In this document: positions 17,308 through 26,648 of the stretch, in pieces
How positions within the stretch are numbered: position 1 is the first letter of the stretch
How the letters are laid out: every line of letters begins with the position of its first letter
NCBI RefSeq assembly: GCF_021389955.1
Contig: NZ_CP089980.1
Location: forward strand, 3,219,001-3,283,000
Length of the DNA stretch: 64,000 nt
Direction: 5' to 3'
From: Fulvivirga maritima
GTDB taxonomy: Bacteria > Bacteroidota > Bacteroidia > Cytophagales > Cyclobacteriaceae
Translations under genes and position numbers: made by a program
The notes under the pieces: generated by a model
What the model was told of the DNA's origin: nothing
Seen by the model: only the letters and a program-made list of their open reading frames with translations
Databases searched by the model: none

Positions 17308-18210
17308 TTGGATACAGTACTTCAAATTAATAATCTTACTAAAAACTATGGTCGGATTACTGCTGTAAACAACCTATCGCTTACCATAGAGCGAGGCAGT
17401 GTTTTCGGTATTCTGGGCCCTAATGGTAGTGGAAAAACCACAACTCTGGGAATTTTGCTAGATGTAATCAATAAGACCAGTGGTGATTTTAGCTGGTTTG
17501 GTCAGCCACCTTCTAAAGAAGTAAGAAAAAGAATAGGAGCTATTTTAGAAACGCCAATTTTCTATCCTTACCTCAATGCGGTAAAGAATTTGGAGATTGT
17601 GGCTGAGATAAAAGATGCTCCCAAAGCCAATATTGATATTGTATTGCAGAAGGTAGATCTGTATGAAAGAAGGTATGATAATTTCAAAACCTACTCTTTG
17701 GGTATGAGGCAGCGGTTGTCTATTGCTTCAGCGCTGCTTTGTGATCCTGAGGTGATGATATTGGATGAGCCTACTAATGGCCTTGATCCTCAAGGGATTG
17801 CTGAGATAAGAGAACTGATCAAGCAAATAGCTAAAGAGGGGAAAACCATTATTTTGGCCAGTCATTTATTGGATGAAGTTCAAAAAGTATGTTCACATTT
17901 TTGTGTGCTAAAAAAAGGACAACTCTTGCATGTGGGTAGTGTAGCCGAGGTAACTCAAGGTGCTGAGTTGGTAGAGGTGAAAGCGGATAATACCGCTCTG
18001 CTTCAGCAATCATTACAGCAGTTTGAAGGAGTGAAAAATGTAACTCAAGAAGAAGATAAATTTATTGTAACCCTATCTGAAGGGCAGACTGCATCTGATC
18101 TTAATCAGTTTTTGTTTAGCCAAAATCTGGTGGCCAGCCATCTACTCACACAAAGAAAAAGCCTCGAAAAACAATTTTTGGAAGTATTAGCCCAATCTGA
18201 CCATGCTTAA
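17308..18210 (+). CDS. ABC transporter ATP-binding protein (ABC-2 exporter type)
   Basis: A 300-residue ATPase with Walker A GPNGSGKTT, signature YSLGMRQRLSIA, Walker B VMILDEPTNGLDP and the switch His in ILASHLLDE. The C-terminal about 80 residues form the extension usual in ABC-2 transporters. The start is TTG 17308, since an in-frame TAA at 17299-17301 blocks upstream starts and there is no early ATG. Its stop overlaps the permease start by 8 bases. The substrate is unknown; bacitracin- or lipid-export relatives have this layout. Confidence 0.9.
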   Translation: MDTVLQINNLTKNYGRITAVNNLSLTIERGSVFGILGPNGSGKTTTLGILLDVINKTSGDFSWFGQPPSKEVRKRIGAILETPIFYPYLNAVKNLEIVAEIKDAPKANIDIVLQKVDLYERRYDNFKTYSLGMRQRLSIASALLCDPEVMILDEPTNGLDPQGIAEIRELIKQIAKEGKTIILASHLLDEVQKVCSHFCVLKKGQLLHVGSVAEVTQGAELVEVKADNTALLQQSLQQFEGVKNVTQEEDKFIVTLSEGQTASDLNQFLFSQNLVASHLLTQRKSLEKQFLEVLAQSDHA

Positions 18211-19003
18211 ATTATTAAAGATAGATTTAAAGAAATTAGCTAATTATAGAGCCTTCTGGGTTCTAAACATCATGTATGGGGTGTTAATAATAAGTATACC
18301 CGTAGTAGTGCTGGAGTTTTTGAAATGGCTCAAAGAAAAAGGAGCTGAGTTTGATAATTTCGACCCAATGAAAATACCAGTGCTGTACTTTCCTGATATC
18401 TGGCAAAACATAACTTTTGTATATACCTTTCTTAAGATTTTTCTGGCTATAGTAGTGGTCATTTCCATCTCAAATGAGTTTAGCTATAAAACTATAAGAC
18501 AAAATATTATAGATGGATTTAGTAGAATGGATTTCATTAAATCTAAAATGGGAACTATTTTACTCTTGAGTGTGGGCTCTGCCTTATTAGTTTTTATAAC
18601 AGGACTTTTAACCGGTTTGCTATATACTCCTGATCTTGAAGCTGGAGATGTTTTTAATGGTAGTGAGTTTATCTTAGCCTATTTTCTGGATCTGTTTTGT
18701 TATTTAACCTTGGCATTTTTGCTAACCGTTTTATTTAAGCGATCTGCCCTTACGGTTTTTATGTTGCTATTAATTAGTCCTATTGAAAGTACGATAGCAG
18801 CTTTTTTCCCTGATAACCTAAAGTTTATTACTGAGTATTTCCCTATTCATGCCATTAATAATTTAATAGCATTTCCCTTTTCAAGATACTGGTTCCAGGA
18901 AATTCAGGATTATGTAAGTATCCCAGCAGTAGGGGTGGTAGTGATTTATATTGCTGCTTTTGTTTATGCCATTTATTATAAACTCAAATCTTCTGATTTA
19001 TAA
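18203..19003 (+). CDS. ABC-2 type transporter permease
   Basis: A 266-residue membrane protein with about six helices (for example FWVLNIMYGVLIISIPVVV, IFLAIVVVISI, TILLLSVGSALLVFITGLL and YFLDLFCYLTLAFLLTVLF). Residues SISNEFSYKTIRQNIIDG match the ABC-2 permease pattern. It is translationally coupled to the ATPase gene. It should form a 2+2 complex in the inner membrane; the cargo is not known. Confidence 0.88.
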   Translation: MLKLLKIDLKKLANYRAFWVLNIMYGVLIISIPVVVLEFLKWLKEKGAEFDNFDPMKIPVLYFPDIWQNITFVYTFLKIFLAIVVVISISNEFSYKTIRQNIIDGFSRMDFIKSKMGTILLLSVGSALLVFITGLLTGLLYTPDLEAGDVFNGSEFILAYFLDLFCYLTLAFLLTVLFKRSALTVFMLLLISPIESTIAAFFPDNLKFITEYFPIHAINNLIAFPFSRYWFQEIQDYVSIPAVGVVVIYIAAFVYAIYYKLKSSDL

Positions 19004-19069
19004 CTTCACTGGTTTTTCTTTGCACTCTTATTAACTCACTTATGTAATAATTTATATATTAGTGATTTA

Positions 19070-20206
19070 ATGACAGTATCAAGAATGGAAGCCTATAAAG
19101 TTATTAAACAATATAAGGAAACAATCATCGAGACCTGGATGAATGAAGTTAGGGAAGAATTGCCAGAAGCTAAGAAGCATGATAGAGTCGCTTTGGCCAA
19201 TGATATCCCTTTTTTCTTAGATGATCTGGCTCTAGTGTTAGAGGGGAAGGAAACAAACATCTCACATGAAAGCCTGGAACATGGTAAGCTCAGGGCTTTG
19301 TTCGATAATTATTCTTTATTACATGTTTTAAGAGAATATAGGATCTTAAAGAATCGAATCTTTAGTCTGCTAGATCAGGAAGGCGCTCTGCAAGTACATG
19401 AGCAGTTAATTGTAATGGATGCTTTTGATGTAGCTGTAGAGCAGGCTGGAGAAATGTTCTTTCAGATGAGGAATAAAATAGAGTCCGATGCAAGGGAGCA
19501 GGTAGAGCATGATATTAGCAAGCTGCAAGATAAAGATGTACTTAAATTAGAGTTTATAGAAGGGCTTTCTCATGATATGAAGAACCCTATCACTAATATA
19601 AAGCTGGCGATAGATTTACTCAGAGATAAAGAATTATCAGAAGAAACGGAATCTATTTTGAATTTGCTTATTAAAAATGCAGATAAAACAGAGGTGCTAA
19701 TCAATAGCCTGAAGAATATTAGTTTTATTAATAATGAAGAAGGCTTCCCTGTTAACCTCGGTCATGTAGATCTGACTAATCGACTAGAGTCATTTGTAAA
19801 AAACAATAGAGTAAGAGCAGATCATAAGATAGATATCCAAGTTGAAGAAGATATAGCCGGATATTGGGATATAGAAGCAATATTAAGAGCTTTAGACAAT
19901 TTATTGGAAAATGCTGTGAGATATGGAGATGTATCCAGGCCCATCACTGTAGGAGCTCATAGTTATCAAGGAGAACAGGTTATTATATTTGTTCATAATT
20001 ATGGTAAAGCCATTCCTTTTGAAGAACAGGCTAAAATATTTTCTCGCCTTTACCAGGTAAATAATTCTACAGGTGTAGGGCAAGGGTTAGGCTTAGCTAC
20101 TGTGAAAGAAATAGCCGAAGCACATCATGGAAAAGTGGAAATATCTTCTTTAGAGCAAGAAGGGACTACTTTTAAGCTGGTATTGCCAGTAGATTCTCGC
20201 AGTTAA
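19070..20206 (+). CDS. sensor histidine kinase with RsbRD-like N-terminal domain
   Basis: A 378-residue protein without membrane segments. Residues 5-135 resemble the RsbRD N-terminal helical sensor domain (ETWMNEVREELPEAKK, LLHVLREYRILKNRIF). A HisKA H-box follows with SHDMKNPITN (H168). The HATPase_c domain has the N-box DNLLENAVRYGD, then VHNYGKAIP and GVGQGLGLATVKEIAEAH. No response regulator is adjacent, so it is an orphan kinase, presumably cytosolic. Confidence 0.88.
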   Translation: MTVSRMEAYKVIKQYKETIIETWMNEVREELPEAKKHDRVALANDIPFFLDDLALVLEGKETNISHESLEHGKLRALFDNYSLLHVLREYRILKNRIFSLLDQEGALQVHEQLIVMDAFDVAVEQAGEMFFQMRNKIESDAREQVEHDISKLQDKDVLKLEFIEGLSHDMKNPITNIKLAIDLLRDKELSEETESILNLLIKNADKTEVLINSLKNISFINNEEGFPVNLGHVDLTNRLESFVKNNRVRADHKIDIQVEEDIAGYWDIEAILRALDNLLENAVRYGDVSRPITVGAHSYQGEQVIIFVHNYGKAIPFEEQAKIFSRLYQVNNSTGVGQGLGLATVKEIAEAHHGKVEISSLEQEGTTFKLVLPVDSRS

Positions 20207-20250
20207 ATAAAGCTCTTCCATCACTGCATCATATTTGTATTGGTGTTTAT

Positions 20251-20709
20251 ATGACATCACTATTAACCAAAACCATAGGGCTGGGAGCTATAACCGGATT
20301 ACGGTCTATGCTAGGCCCTGCATTACTCTGCTTTTATTTAAATAAACAGCCACAATCATTTAAAAGAAAAGCGCTGAAATTATCATCACTCCAGACGGTT
20401 ACTACTGTAATGGCTGTAGGAGAATTAGTAGGCGACAAGCTTCCTTTCGCTCCAGATAGGATAAGCCCTACAGCTTTGGCTGGCAGAGCACTTATGGGAG
20501 CCTTGGTAGGAGCTGTTTTATTCAAAGAAGGAGGTCAATCTGCCTATCGTGGAGGAATAATAGGTGGAGTCGCTGCTGTATTGGCAGCTGGAGCTGGCTA
20601 TTATTTGAGGAAAAAGATAGGTCAGTCCACTGAAGTAAATGACCCATATCTGGGAGCAGCCGAAGATATGGTGGCAATAGGCTCTGGTGTAGCCATGATT
20701 ACCTACTAA
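20251..20709 (+). CDS. DUF4126 membrane protein
   Basis: A 152-residue glycine-rich hydrophobic protein. It opens with TIGLGAITGLRSMLGPA and continues with GELVGDKLPFAPDRISPTAL, GRALMGALVGAVLF and GGIIGGVAAVLAAGAGYYL, the typical DUF4126 pattern. About three to four membrane spans are expected. Function unknown. Its stop is two bases from the stop of the convergent DUF1684 gene. Confidence 0.85.
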   Translation: MTSLLTKTIGLGAITGLRSMLGPALLCFYLNKQPQSFKRKALKLSSLQTVTTVMAVGELVGDKLPFAPDRISPTALAGRALMGALVGAVLFKEGGQSAYRGGIIGGVAAVLAAGAGYYLRKKIGQSTEVNDPYLGAAEDMVAIGSGVAMITY

Positions 20710-20711
20710 AG

Positions 20712-21335
20712 TTAATGGCCATTTTCAAAAGCTTTTACTCCTGCTGTCACTTTGGTGCTCACTCTGTTTACGCGTGGTACCAAAGGACATGAGTATCGGC
20801 TGCTATAAGCACAATAAGGATTATATGCTTTGTTGAAATCAATAATAATGGTGTCTCCTTCGGGAATTTTAAGGCTTATATACCTTCCGCCTCCGTAGGT
20901 TTCTTCGCCATTAGTTTTGTCAGTGAAAGGCAGGAAAAGATGATCCTTATATTCTTTAGTTTTTCTTAAATCATGACTTTGATAGATTTCAAGTACCACA
21001 TTTAAGGTGTCTATCATAAAATGTGCTTCTCCGTATTTTTCATAAATAGGAGACCGATCAGTGGAAGTAGCCATTTTAAATGGTTTCTGATTGGGAGTTC
21101 TTATAAACTGTGCCTTGATATAGAAAGAAGTGTCAATGTCGAAAAATTCTAATCCTTCAAAATGGCGTCTGTCTTTCTTTTCTAGCGGAGAGCTATCCTT
21201 ATTGGCATATTCTTCATTAAGCTCCTCTTGGAATTTGTGAATTCCTGCAATAATGTCTTCCGGCTTATTTTCTTGGGCAAAAAGATTGAAATGACTTATT
21301 AGTGAAAGAAAAATAAGGATTTTTAATCTGAACAT
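20712..21335 (-). CDS. DUF1684 protein, secreted
   Basis: A 207-residue protein with a signal peptide ending in LFAQ. It has the family core in order: LFLPFTDKTNGEETYGGGRY, then DFNKAYNPYCAYSSRYSCPL and VPRVNR with KVTAGVKAF. DUF1684 proteins are common in Bacteroidota and of unknown function; the conserved cysteine and aromatic block is complete here. It is a single gene, convergent with the DUF4126 gene. Confidence 0.9.
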   Translation of the reverse strand: MFRLKILIFLSLISHFNLFAQENKPEDIIAGIHKFQEELNEEYANKDSSPLEKKDRRHFEGLEFFDIDTSFYIKAQFIRTPNQKPFKMATSTDRSPIYEKYGEAHFMIDTLNVVLEIYQSHDLRKTKEYKDHLFLPFTDKTNGEETYGGGRYISLKIPEGDTIIIDFNKAYNPYCAYSSRYSCPLVPRVNRVSTKVTAGVKAFENGH

Positions 21336-21397
21336 AGTGAAAGATAAGATCTTTTAATAAATGAGTACTAAATTAAAGGCTTATAGATCATAAACCT

Positions 21398-22276
21398 ATG
21401 AAAAAAGTTCACATATTATTTTTACTATTATTAGCGATGAATAGTTACGCTCAGGAGCAAAAACCTGTGGAGATGCCTTTGTATCCGGAAGGTACTCCTA
21501 ATGCATTAGGGGAAAAAGACAAGGATACCCCTATGTTATATTACTATCCGGCTGCCTATGAAGGAGAGCTTAAAAGTGCTGTGGTAATCTGCCCTGGAGG
21601 AGGATATACACATTTGGCTATGGAAAAGGAAGGCTTTAAAATGGCGCAGTGGTTTAATAGTTTTGGAGTATCAGCTATAGTGTTGAGATACAGGCTCGGC
21701 GGAGATGGTTATAAGAATCCGGTGCCTTTACAAGATGCTCAGCAAGCCTTACGTGTAGTGCGGTCTAAGGCCAAAGAATGGAATATAGCTAGTGAAAAAG
21801 TCGGCATTATGGGCTTTTCAGCAGGAGGGCATCTGGCTTCTACTGTGGCTACTCACTGGGATCTGGGAGACCCTGTGGCAAAAGATGCCTTGCAACGGAT
21901 TAGCTGTAGGCCTGATTTTGTGATTCTTGGCTACCCTGTAGTTACTATGGAAGATGACTTCACGCATCAAGGCTCTAAAAAGGCGCTACTGGGAGCTCAG
22001 CCGGAGGATAAATTGGTGGAGGACATGTCTAATGAAAAGCAGGTAAATGAAAAAACACCCCCGACTTTTATTTTCCATACTTATGAAGATGGTGCTGTGC
22101 CAGTTCAGAATAGCTTACAGTTTTATGAAGCTATGGTGGCAGCAGGTGTGCCGGGCGAGCTGCACGTTTATCAAAAAGGTGGACATGGGCTCGGTTTCGG
22201 GCCAGAATCATCGTCTTATTTTACCTGGCGCGAAACCTGTAGCCGATGGCTGAAAAGTATAAATATGGCAGATTGA
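21398..22276 (+). CDS. secreted alpha/beta hydrolase (acetyl-xylan-esterase/BD-FAE-like)
   Basis: A 292-residue protein with a signal peptide (ending NSYAQ). The oxyanion segment is CPGGGYTHLA, the nucleophile elbow GFSAGGH has S141, and the late catalytic Asp and His are in TYEDGAVPV and KGGHGLG. This is the layout of carbohydrate esterases that remove acetyl or feruloyl groups. The substrate is not shown by context, since no glycoside hydrolase of plant type is nearby. Periplasmic or secreted. Confidence 0.87.
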   Translation: MKKVHILFLLLLAMNSYAQEQKPVEMPLYPEGTPNALGEKDKDTPMLYYYPAAYEGELKSAVVICPGGGYTHLAMEKEGFKMAQWFNSFGVSAIVLRYRLGGDGYKNPVPLQDAQQALRVVRSKAKEWNIASEKVGIMGFSAGGHLASTVATHWDLGDPVAKDALQRISCRPDFVILGYPVVTMEDDFTHQGSKKALLGAQPEDKLVEDMSNEKQVNEKTPPTFIFHTYEDGAVPVQNSLQFYEAMVAAGVPGELHVYQKGGHGLGFGPESSSYFTWRETCSRWLKSINMAD

Positions 22277-22277
22277 A

Positions 22278-22982
22278 CTATTGAGTAATTATTATTCCGA
22301 TAGAAATTTCTAACCCGGTAAAATCAACTTTGGAATCGGCCCAGTCAACCTCTCTGGTGGTTAAAGGGCCGGTCATATTTCCACCGGTATAACTGCCATT
22401 TAGTCCCAGGTCTGCATCTCCTATAAAATAATTGGCCTCTAATGATAGTCCCCATCGGCGGGTGACGTATACCACATACTCAGCTCCGAAATAGTACCCT
22501 AAACCTAAGCCATGCTGATAGTCAAAAGTGGAGTTGGCTACATCCCAGCCTTCAAAGTTGCGAATAGCTCGATCCATATTTCCATAGTTAAGCTTGTTGT
22601 CAAAGCCGTAAAAGGCAAAACCACCCCCTTTCACTCTGAATTCTTGCTGTTTACCTACAAACTGAAGCGCCAGCTCTAAAGGGACCATAATGGTGAAGTT
22701 GGGGCCTAATAGAGCATCCTTGCTTTCAAAATCATCTATATCTTTTACATTCATTCCACTCATTCTGTAAAGAGAAAATCCTGTTTGTATGGCGAAATAG
22801 TCATTGAGATCTACGCCTAAACCTCTTATAGAAAAAGGACTGATAGGAGTGGATAAATAACCGTTTTTTGGTAAGAAATATGAAAATGAAAGGCCTACTT
22901 CCTGAGCTTTTGACGGAGTGATGATCAAAATAAAAAAAATACTTAGAATAAAAATACTCCTTTTAAACGTTTTCAGAGTCAT
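22278..22982 (-). CDS. outer-membrane beta-barrel-like protein
   Basis: A 234-residue protein with a signal peptide ending in SKAQ. Alternating hydrophobic strands end in aromatic or polar residues (VGLSFSYFLP, FAIQTGFSLYRM, VYVTRRWGLSLEANYFIGDADLGL), and the C-terminus is ISIGIIITQ. This fits a small eight-to-ten-strand outer membrane barrel. No family name is certain. It is convergent with the hydrolase gene with a one-base gap between stops. Confidence 0.7.
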   Translation of the reverse strand: MTLKTFKRSIFILSIFFILIITPSKAQEVGLSFSYFLPKNGYLSTPISPFSIRGLGVDLNDYFAIQTGFSLYRMSGMNVKDIDDFESKDALLGPNFTIMVPLELALQFVGKQQEFRVKGGGFAFYGFDNKLNYGNMDRAIRNFEGWDVANSTFDYQHGLGLGYYFGAEYVVYVTRRWGLSLEANYFIGDADLGLNGSYTGGNMTGPLTTREVDWADSKVDFTGLEISIGIIITQ

Positions 22983-23118
22983 TACTATAATTGAATTTGT
23001 TAAATTAAAATATCCGTGAATATTTTGCAGATATAGTATACAAAAGAAGTGAAAACACTCCTTACATCCGAGTGATTGACCTCAATTGTATTGATAACAT
23101 GTAAGTTTACTTTAGATT

Positions 23119-24852
23119 ATGTTTTTAAAACCAGTATATACACTCATAATAGCAGTTTTTTGTCTTTCGATATGGAGCTGCTCTATTCAAGAAAATTCTC
23201 AAACAGCGGATCTGATCATTCAGGGAGGTACCATTTACACTATGAATGAAGATCAACCGCAGGCCGAGGCCATTGCCGTAAAGGCAGGCAAAATAATAGC
23301 GGTAGGTAATGGCGCCGATGTGGAAGCCTTAAAAGGTGATAGCACAAAGGTGATAGACTTAAAAGGAAAGACACTTACGCCTGGTTTTATAGAAGGACAC
23401 GGACATTTTATGGGATTGGGCTATAGCGAGCTTAACCTTAACCTGATGGATGTTACCAGTTATGATGAATTGGTGCAGCGCGTAAAAGAGGCGGCAGATA
23501 AGGCTAAACCCGGGCAATGGATCATTGGTAGAGGCTGGCACCAGAGCAAATGGACTCCGCAGCCTGATCCTATGATTAAAGGTTTTCAAACCCATGATAA
23601 GTTAAGTGCTGTATCTCCTGATAATCCTGTTTATCTTTCTCACGCTAGTGGTCATGCTGGTTTTGCTAATGCTAAGGCCATGCAATTAGCAGGAGTAATG
23701 CCTTTGGCTAAGGAGAGCCTGGCGGAACAGCAGGTTGTAGGCGGTGAAATAATCAGAGATGAGATGGGGAATCCTACCGGAATTTTTAATGAAAGGGCTA
23801 TGGAGGTAATAACCAGGCATATTCCGGAAAATTCTCTGGAAAGAGATATGGAAGCTTTGAAATTAGCAATTGAAGCTTGTCATAAGAATGGGATCACTAG
23901 TTTTCATGATGCGGGCATCGATGGTAAAACCATTGATCTTTATAGAATAGCCAAATCAGAAGGCATTTTAGATCTGCGCATGTATGCTATGGTTACAGGA
24001 GAAGACACTACTTTGGTAGAGCAGTGGTTTAAGCATGGCCCTGAGATTGATTCTGTTGATAATCTGTTAACTATCAGGTCAGTGAAACTTCATTGTGATG
24101 GTGCGCTGGGTTCAAGAGGAGCGTGGTTGCTAGATGAGTATGAAGACAGACCAGGGCATTATGGTATGGCTACAGTTCCTATGGAATATGTGAGTTATAT
24201 ATCAGAGAAGGCATTGAAAAATGGTTTTCAGGTTTGCTCGCATGCAATAGGCGATAGAACTAATCATGAAATTCTCAATATTTATGAAAACGCTTTTCAG
24301 CAAAATTCGCAAGAAGCAAAAGATAGCAGGTTTAGAATAGAGCATGCTCAGCATTTGGCTCCTAAAGATATTCCTCGTTTCGGTAGGTTGGGAGTTATTC
24401 CTGCTATGCAAGCCATTCACATGTCATCAGATAGGCCTTGGGCTATTAATAGGCTGGGTGAAAAGCGCATCAAGGAAGGTGCTTATATGTGGCATGACTT
24501 GCTTGAAACCGGAGCTCGATTAATGAATGGTACTGATGTGCCAGTGGAACCTATTAATCCTATTGCTTCTTTTTATGCCAGTGTAAGCAGAAAGACGCTG
24601 CAAGGAGAACCTGAGGGAGGCTATGAGCCAGAGCAGAAAATGACCAGAGAGCAGGCTTTGAAAACCTATACGCTTAATGCCGCTTATGGAGCCTTTGAAG
24701 AAGATATTAAAGGTTCAATTGAAGTAGGTAAACTGGCCGATTTTACTGTCTTTTCAAAGGATATTATGACCGTTCCGGAAAAAGATATTTTGTCTGTTCA
24801 GGTTATGATGACCATATTTGGAGGTCAGTTAGTATACTCTGCTGAAGACTAA
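23119..24852 (+). CDS. amidohydrolase family 3 (YtcJ-like), lipoprotein
   Basis: A 577-residue metal-dependent hydrolase with lipoprotein signal SIWSC. Visible elements are the HxH metal site GHGHFMG, the conserved HCDGALGSRGAW, SHAIGDRTNHEIL, RIEHAQHL, and the late NGTDVPVEPINP and AADFTVFSKD-like C-terminal composite domain (here LADFTVFSKD). Relatives hydrolyse N-formyl or N-acyl amides. It begins a run of three same-strand genes with DUF2911 and a D-threonine-aldolase-like enzyme. The substrate is unknown; an N-acyl amino acid would fit the neighbours. Confidence 0.88.
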   Translation: MFLKPVYTLIIAVFCLSIWSCSIQENSQTADLIIQGGTIYTMNEDQPQAEAIAVKAGKIIAVGNGADVEALKGDSTKVIDLKGKTLTPGFIEGHGHFMGLGYSELNLNLMDVTSYDELVQRVKEAADKAKPGQWIIGRGWHQSKWTPQPDPMIKGFQTHDKLSAVSPDNPVYLSHASGHAGFANAKAMQLAGVMPLAKESLAEQQVVGGEIIRDEMGNPTGIFNERAMEVITRHIPENSLERDMEALKLAIEACHKNGITSFHDAGIDGKTIDLYRIAKSEGILDLRMYAMVTGEDTTLVEQWFKHGPEIDSVDNLLTIRSVKLHCDGALGSRGAWLLDEYEDRPGHYGMATVPMEYVSYISEKALKNGFQVCSHAIGDRTNHEILNIYENAFQQNSQEAKDSRFRIEHAQHLAPKDIPRFGRLGVIPAMQAIHMSSDRPWAINRLGEKRIKEGAYMWHDLLETGARLMNGTDVPVEPINPIASFYASVSRKTLQGEPEGGYEPEQKMTREQALKTYTLNAAYGAFEEDIKGSIEVGKLADFTVFSKDIMTVPEKDILSVQVMMTIFGGQLVYSAED

Positions 24853-24873
24853 AATAATATTCAATAATTAAAC

Positions 24874-25509
24874 ATGCTTAATATGACAAATTTTAAAAAC
24901 TACTATTTCCTGTTGCTAATGGCTATTGCTACGGGCTTCCTGTTTTCCTGTGGAGGAGCAAAAGAATCAGGGGAAGAAAATGCTGAGGCTGAGGTAGCAG
25001 TTGATTCTGTAGCTGAAGAGGCTGTTGAAGAAACAGAAAAGCCTATAGAAAGTCCCAGAAAACAAGCTGAAGGAGAAATTGGTGGAGTGAAAGTAGTAGT
25101 TGATTATGGTTCGCCAGCAGTGAAAAACAGAGAAATTTGGGGTGGATTAGAGAAGTTTGGTGCTGTGTGGAGAGCTGGAGCTAATGAAACTACCTCTTTT
25201 GAGTTTAGTGAAAACGTGAAAGTAGGAGATAATGAAATGCCTGCCGGTAAATATGGTTTTTACCTAATTCCTAATGAAGATGCTGAATGGATAGCTATTG
25301 TAAACACTGATTGGAATAAAGAAAAACATGGTGCCTGGGGTGCTTATAATTATAACGAAAAGCATGATGTGGCAAGAGTGAGCATAGCTCCTGAGTGGAA
25401 AGATGAAGTAACAGAAAGGTTAACTTATACTGTAGTAGACGGAGGTATTGTGTTAGAATGGGAGAAAATGAAGCTTACTATTCCGGTAGAGGCTGCACCA
25501 AAAAACTAA
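24874..25509 (+). CDS. DUF2911 lipoprotein
   Basis: A 211-residue protein with lipobox LFSCGG, a low-complexity Glu/Ala/Val-rich linker (about 30-60), and a DUF2911 domain. That domain has VVDYGSPAVKNREIWGGL, VWRAGANETTSFEFS and PAGKYGFYLIP, with the C-terminal LTYTVVDGG. DUF2911 proteins are exported proteins of unknown function. It lies 21 bases after the amidohydrolase gene and 4 bases before the next gene, so the three are likely cotranscribed. ATG 24883 could also start it. Confidence 0.88.
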   Translation: MLNMTNFKNYYFLLLMAIATGFLFSCGGAKESGEENAEAEVAVDSVAEEAVEETEKPIESPRKQAEGEIGGVKVVVDYGSPAVKNREIWGGLEKFGAVWRAGANETTSFEFSENVKVGDNEMPAGKYGFYLIPNEDAEWIAIVNTDWNKEKHGAWGAYNYNEKHDVARVSIAPEWKDEVTERLTYTVVDGGIVLEWEKMKLTIPVEAAPKN

Positions 25510-25513
25510 TCTA

Positions 25514-26620
25514 TTGATATCTATTACTAAGCCTACACTTATTCTTGATGAGGATAAGTGTAGGTATAATATTAAACGGATGAAAGAGAAGGCTGATGCT
25601 CATCAGCAAGACTTTCGTCCTCATTTCAAAACCCATCAGTCTAATGCCATAGGAGAATGGGTAAGGGAGGCAGGTGTTGAGGCTATAACAGTGTCTTCTT
25701 TAGGTATGGCTTATTACTTTGCTCAGGCAGGTTGGGAAGACATTACCGTAGCTTTTCCTTTTAATATTCTTGAAACAGAAGATCTTAAAAAATTTCCTGC
25801 TCATTGCAGACTTACTTTATTGGTAGATAATGAGCAGACAATAAGCTATTTATCAACCTCAGGCTTGTCCTTATCTATTTTTATTGAAATAGATAGTGGA
25901 GCTCACAGAACCGGTCTCTCATCATCCGATTATGAAGGAGTTTTAGAACTTATCAGGTTAGTAAAGTCTTTTGATAACCTTACTTTGAGAGGTTTATATT
26001 CTCATGCAGGTCATTCATATCAGTGTAGGGGAGAGGCAGAGGTAAAAGCCGTACATCATCAGTTGCATAATGATCTTAAGGGGTTGAAAGCTGCTCTGAA
26101 GGGGGAAGAAGATATATACATTTGTACAGGAGATACGCCTACCTGTAGTGTAGGGGGCCATTTTGAAGGAAGCAATTCCTTAAGCCCGGGTAATTTTGTG
26201 TTTTATGATGTAATGCAGGCCGAAATAGGTGCTTGTTCTTATCATGATATTGCTGTGGCAGTGGCTTGTCCGGTAGTTTCAAAAAATGCAGACCGAAAGG
26301 AGATTTGCATCTATGGAGGAGCCATACATTTCAGTAAAGACAGTATTGAAGTAAATGGCAATAAGTCATTTGGGCAATTGGTGGAAAGCCAAGGAAATTT
26401 GGAGTGGGGAACTGTAGTGCCTGATTGTTACTTAAAGAGTCTTTCGCAAGAGCACGGGCTGTTAAAAGTAACTTTGGCTGTCTTTGATCAAATTCAAGTA
26501 GGAGATGTATTGATGATTTTACCAATACACAGTTGTCTGGCAGCTGAGAGCCTAGGGTGTTATATTACTACTAATGGAACTGAATTAGAACACTTTTCAA
26601 GAGTAAAATCTCAAAGGTGA
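25514..26620 (+). CDS. D-threonine aldolase/D-serine dehydratase-like PLP enzyme
   Basis: A 368-residue fold-type III PLP enzyme. K39 in FRPHFKTHQS is the PLP lysine, SHAGHSYQ and TGDTPTCS are phosphate-binding segments, and the C-terminal HSC in LPIHSCLAAE gives the His and Cys metal ligands typical of this family. These enzymes cleave D-3-hydroxy-amino acids or dehydrate D-serine using a divalent metal. The start is TTG 25514, with no in-frame ATG before the catalytic region. It is probably cotranscribed with the upstream amidohydrolase and ends inside a strong hairpin. Confidence 0.87.
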   Translation: MISITKPTLILDEDKCRYNIKRMKEKADAHQQDFRPHFKTHQSNAIGEWVREAGVEAITVSSLGMAYYFAQAGWEDITVAFPFNILETEDLKKFPAHCRLTLLVDNEQTISYLSTSGLSLSIFIEIDSGAHRTGLSSSDYEGVLELIRLVKSFDNLTLRGLYSHAGHSYQCRGEAEVKAVHHQLHNDLKGLKAALKGEEDIYICTGDTPTCSVGGHFEGSNSLSPGNFVFYDVMQAEIGACSYHDIAVAVACPVVSKNADRKEICIYGGAIHFSKDSIEVNGNKSFGQLVESQGNLEWGTVVPDCYLKSLSQEHGLLKVTLAVFDQIQVGDVLMILPIHSCLAAESLGCYITTNGTELEHFSRVKSQR

Positions 26621-26641
26621 GTGGTTTCACCTTTGAGATTT
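26606..26641. terminator. bidirectional terminator between convergent genes
   Basis: A 15-bp stem (AAATCTCAAAGGTGA, 26606-26620, with its complement at 26627-26641) has a 6-base loop. The left arm overlaps the end of the D-TA-like gene. The T-rich right side and A-rich left side serve both directions. Confidence 0.8.
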
Positions 26642-26648
26642 GAATGTT

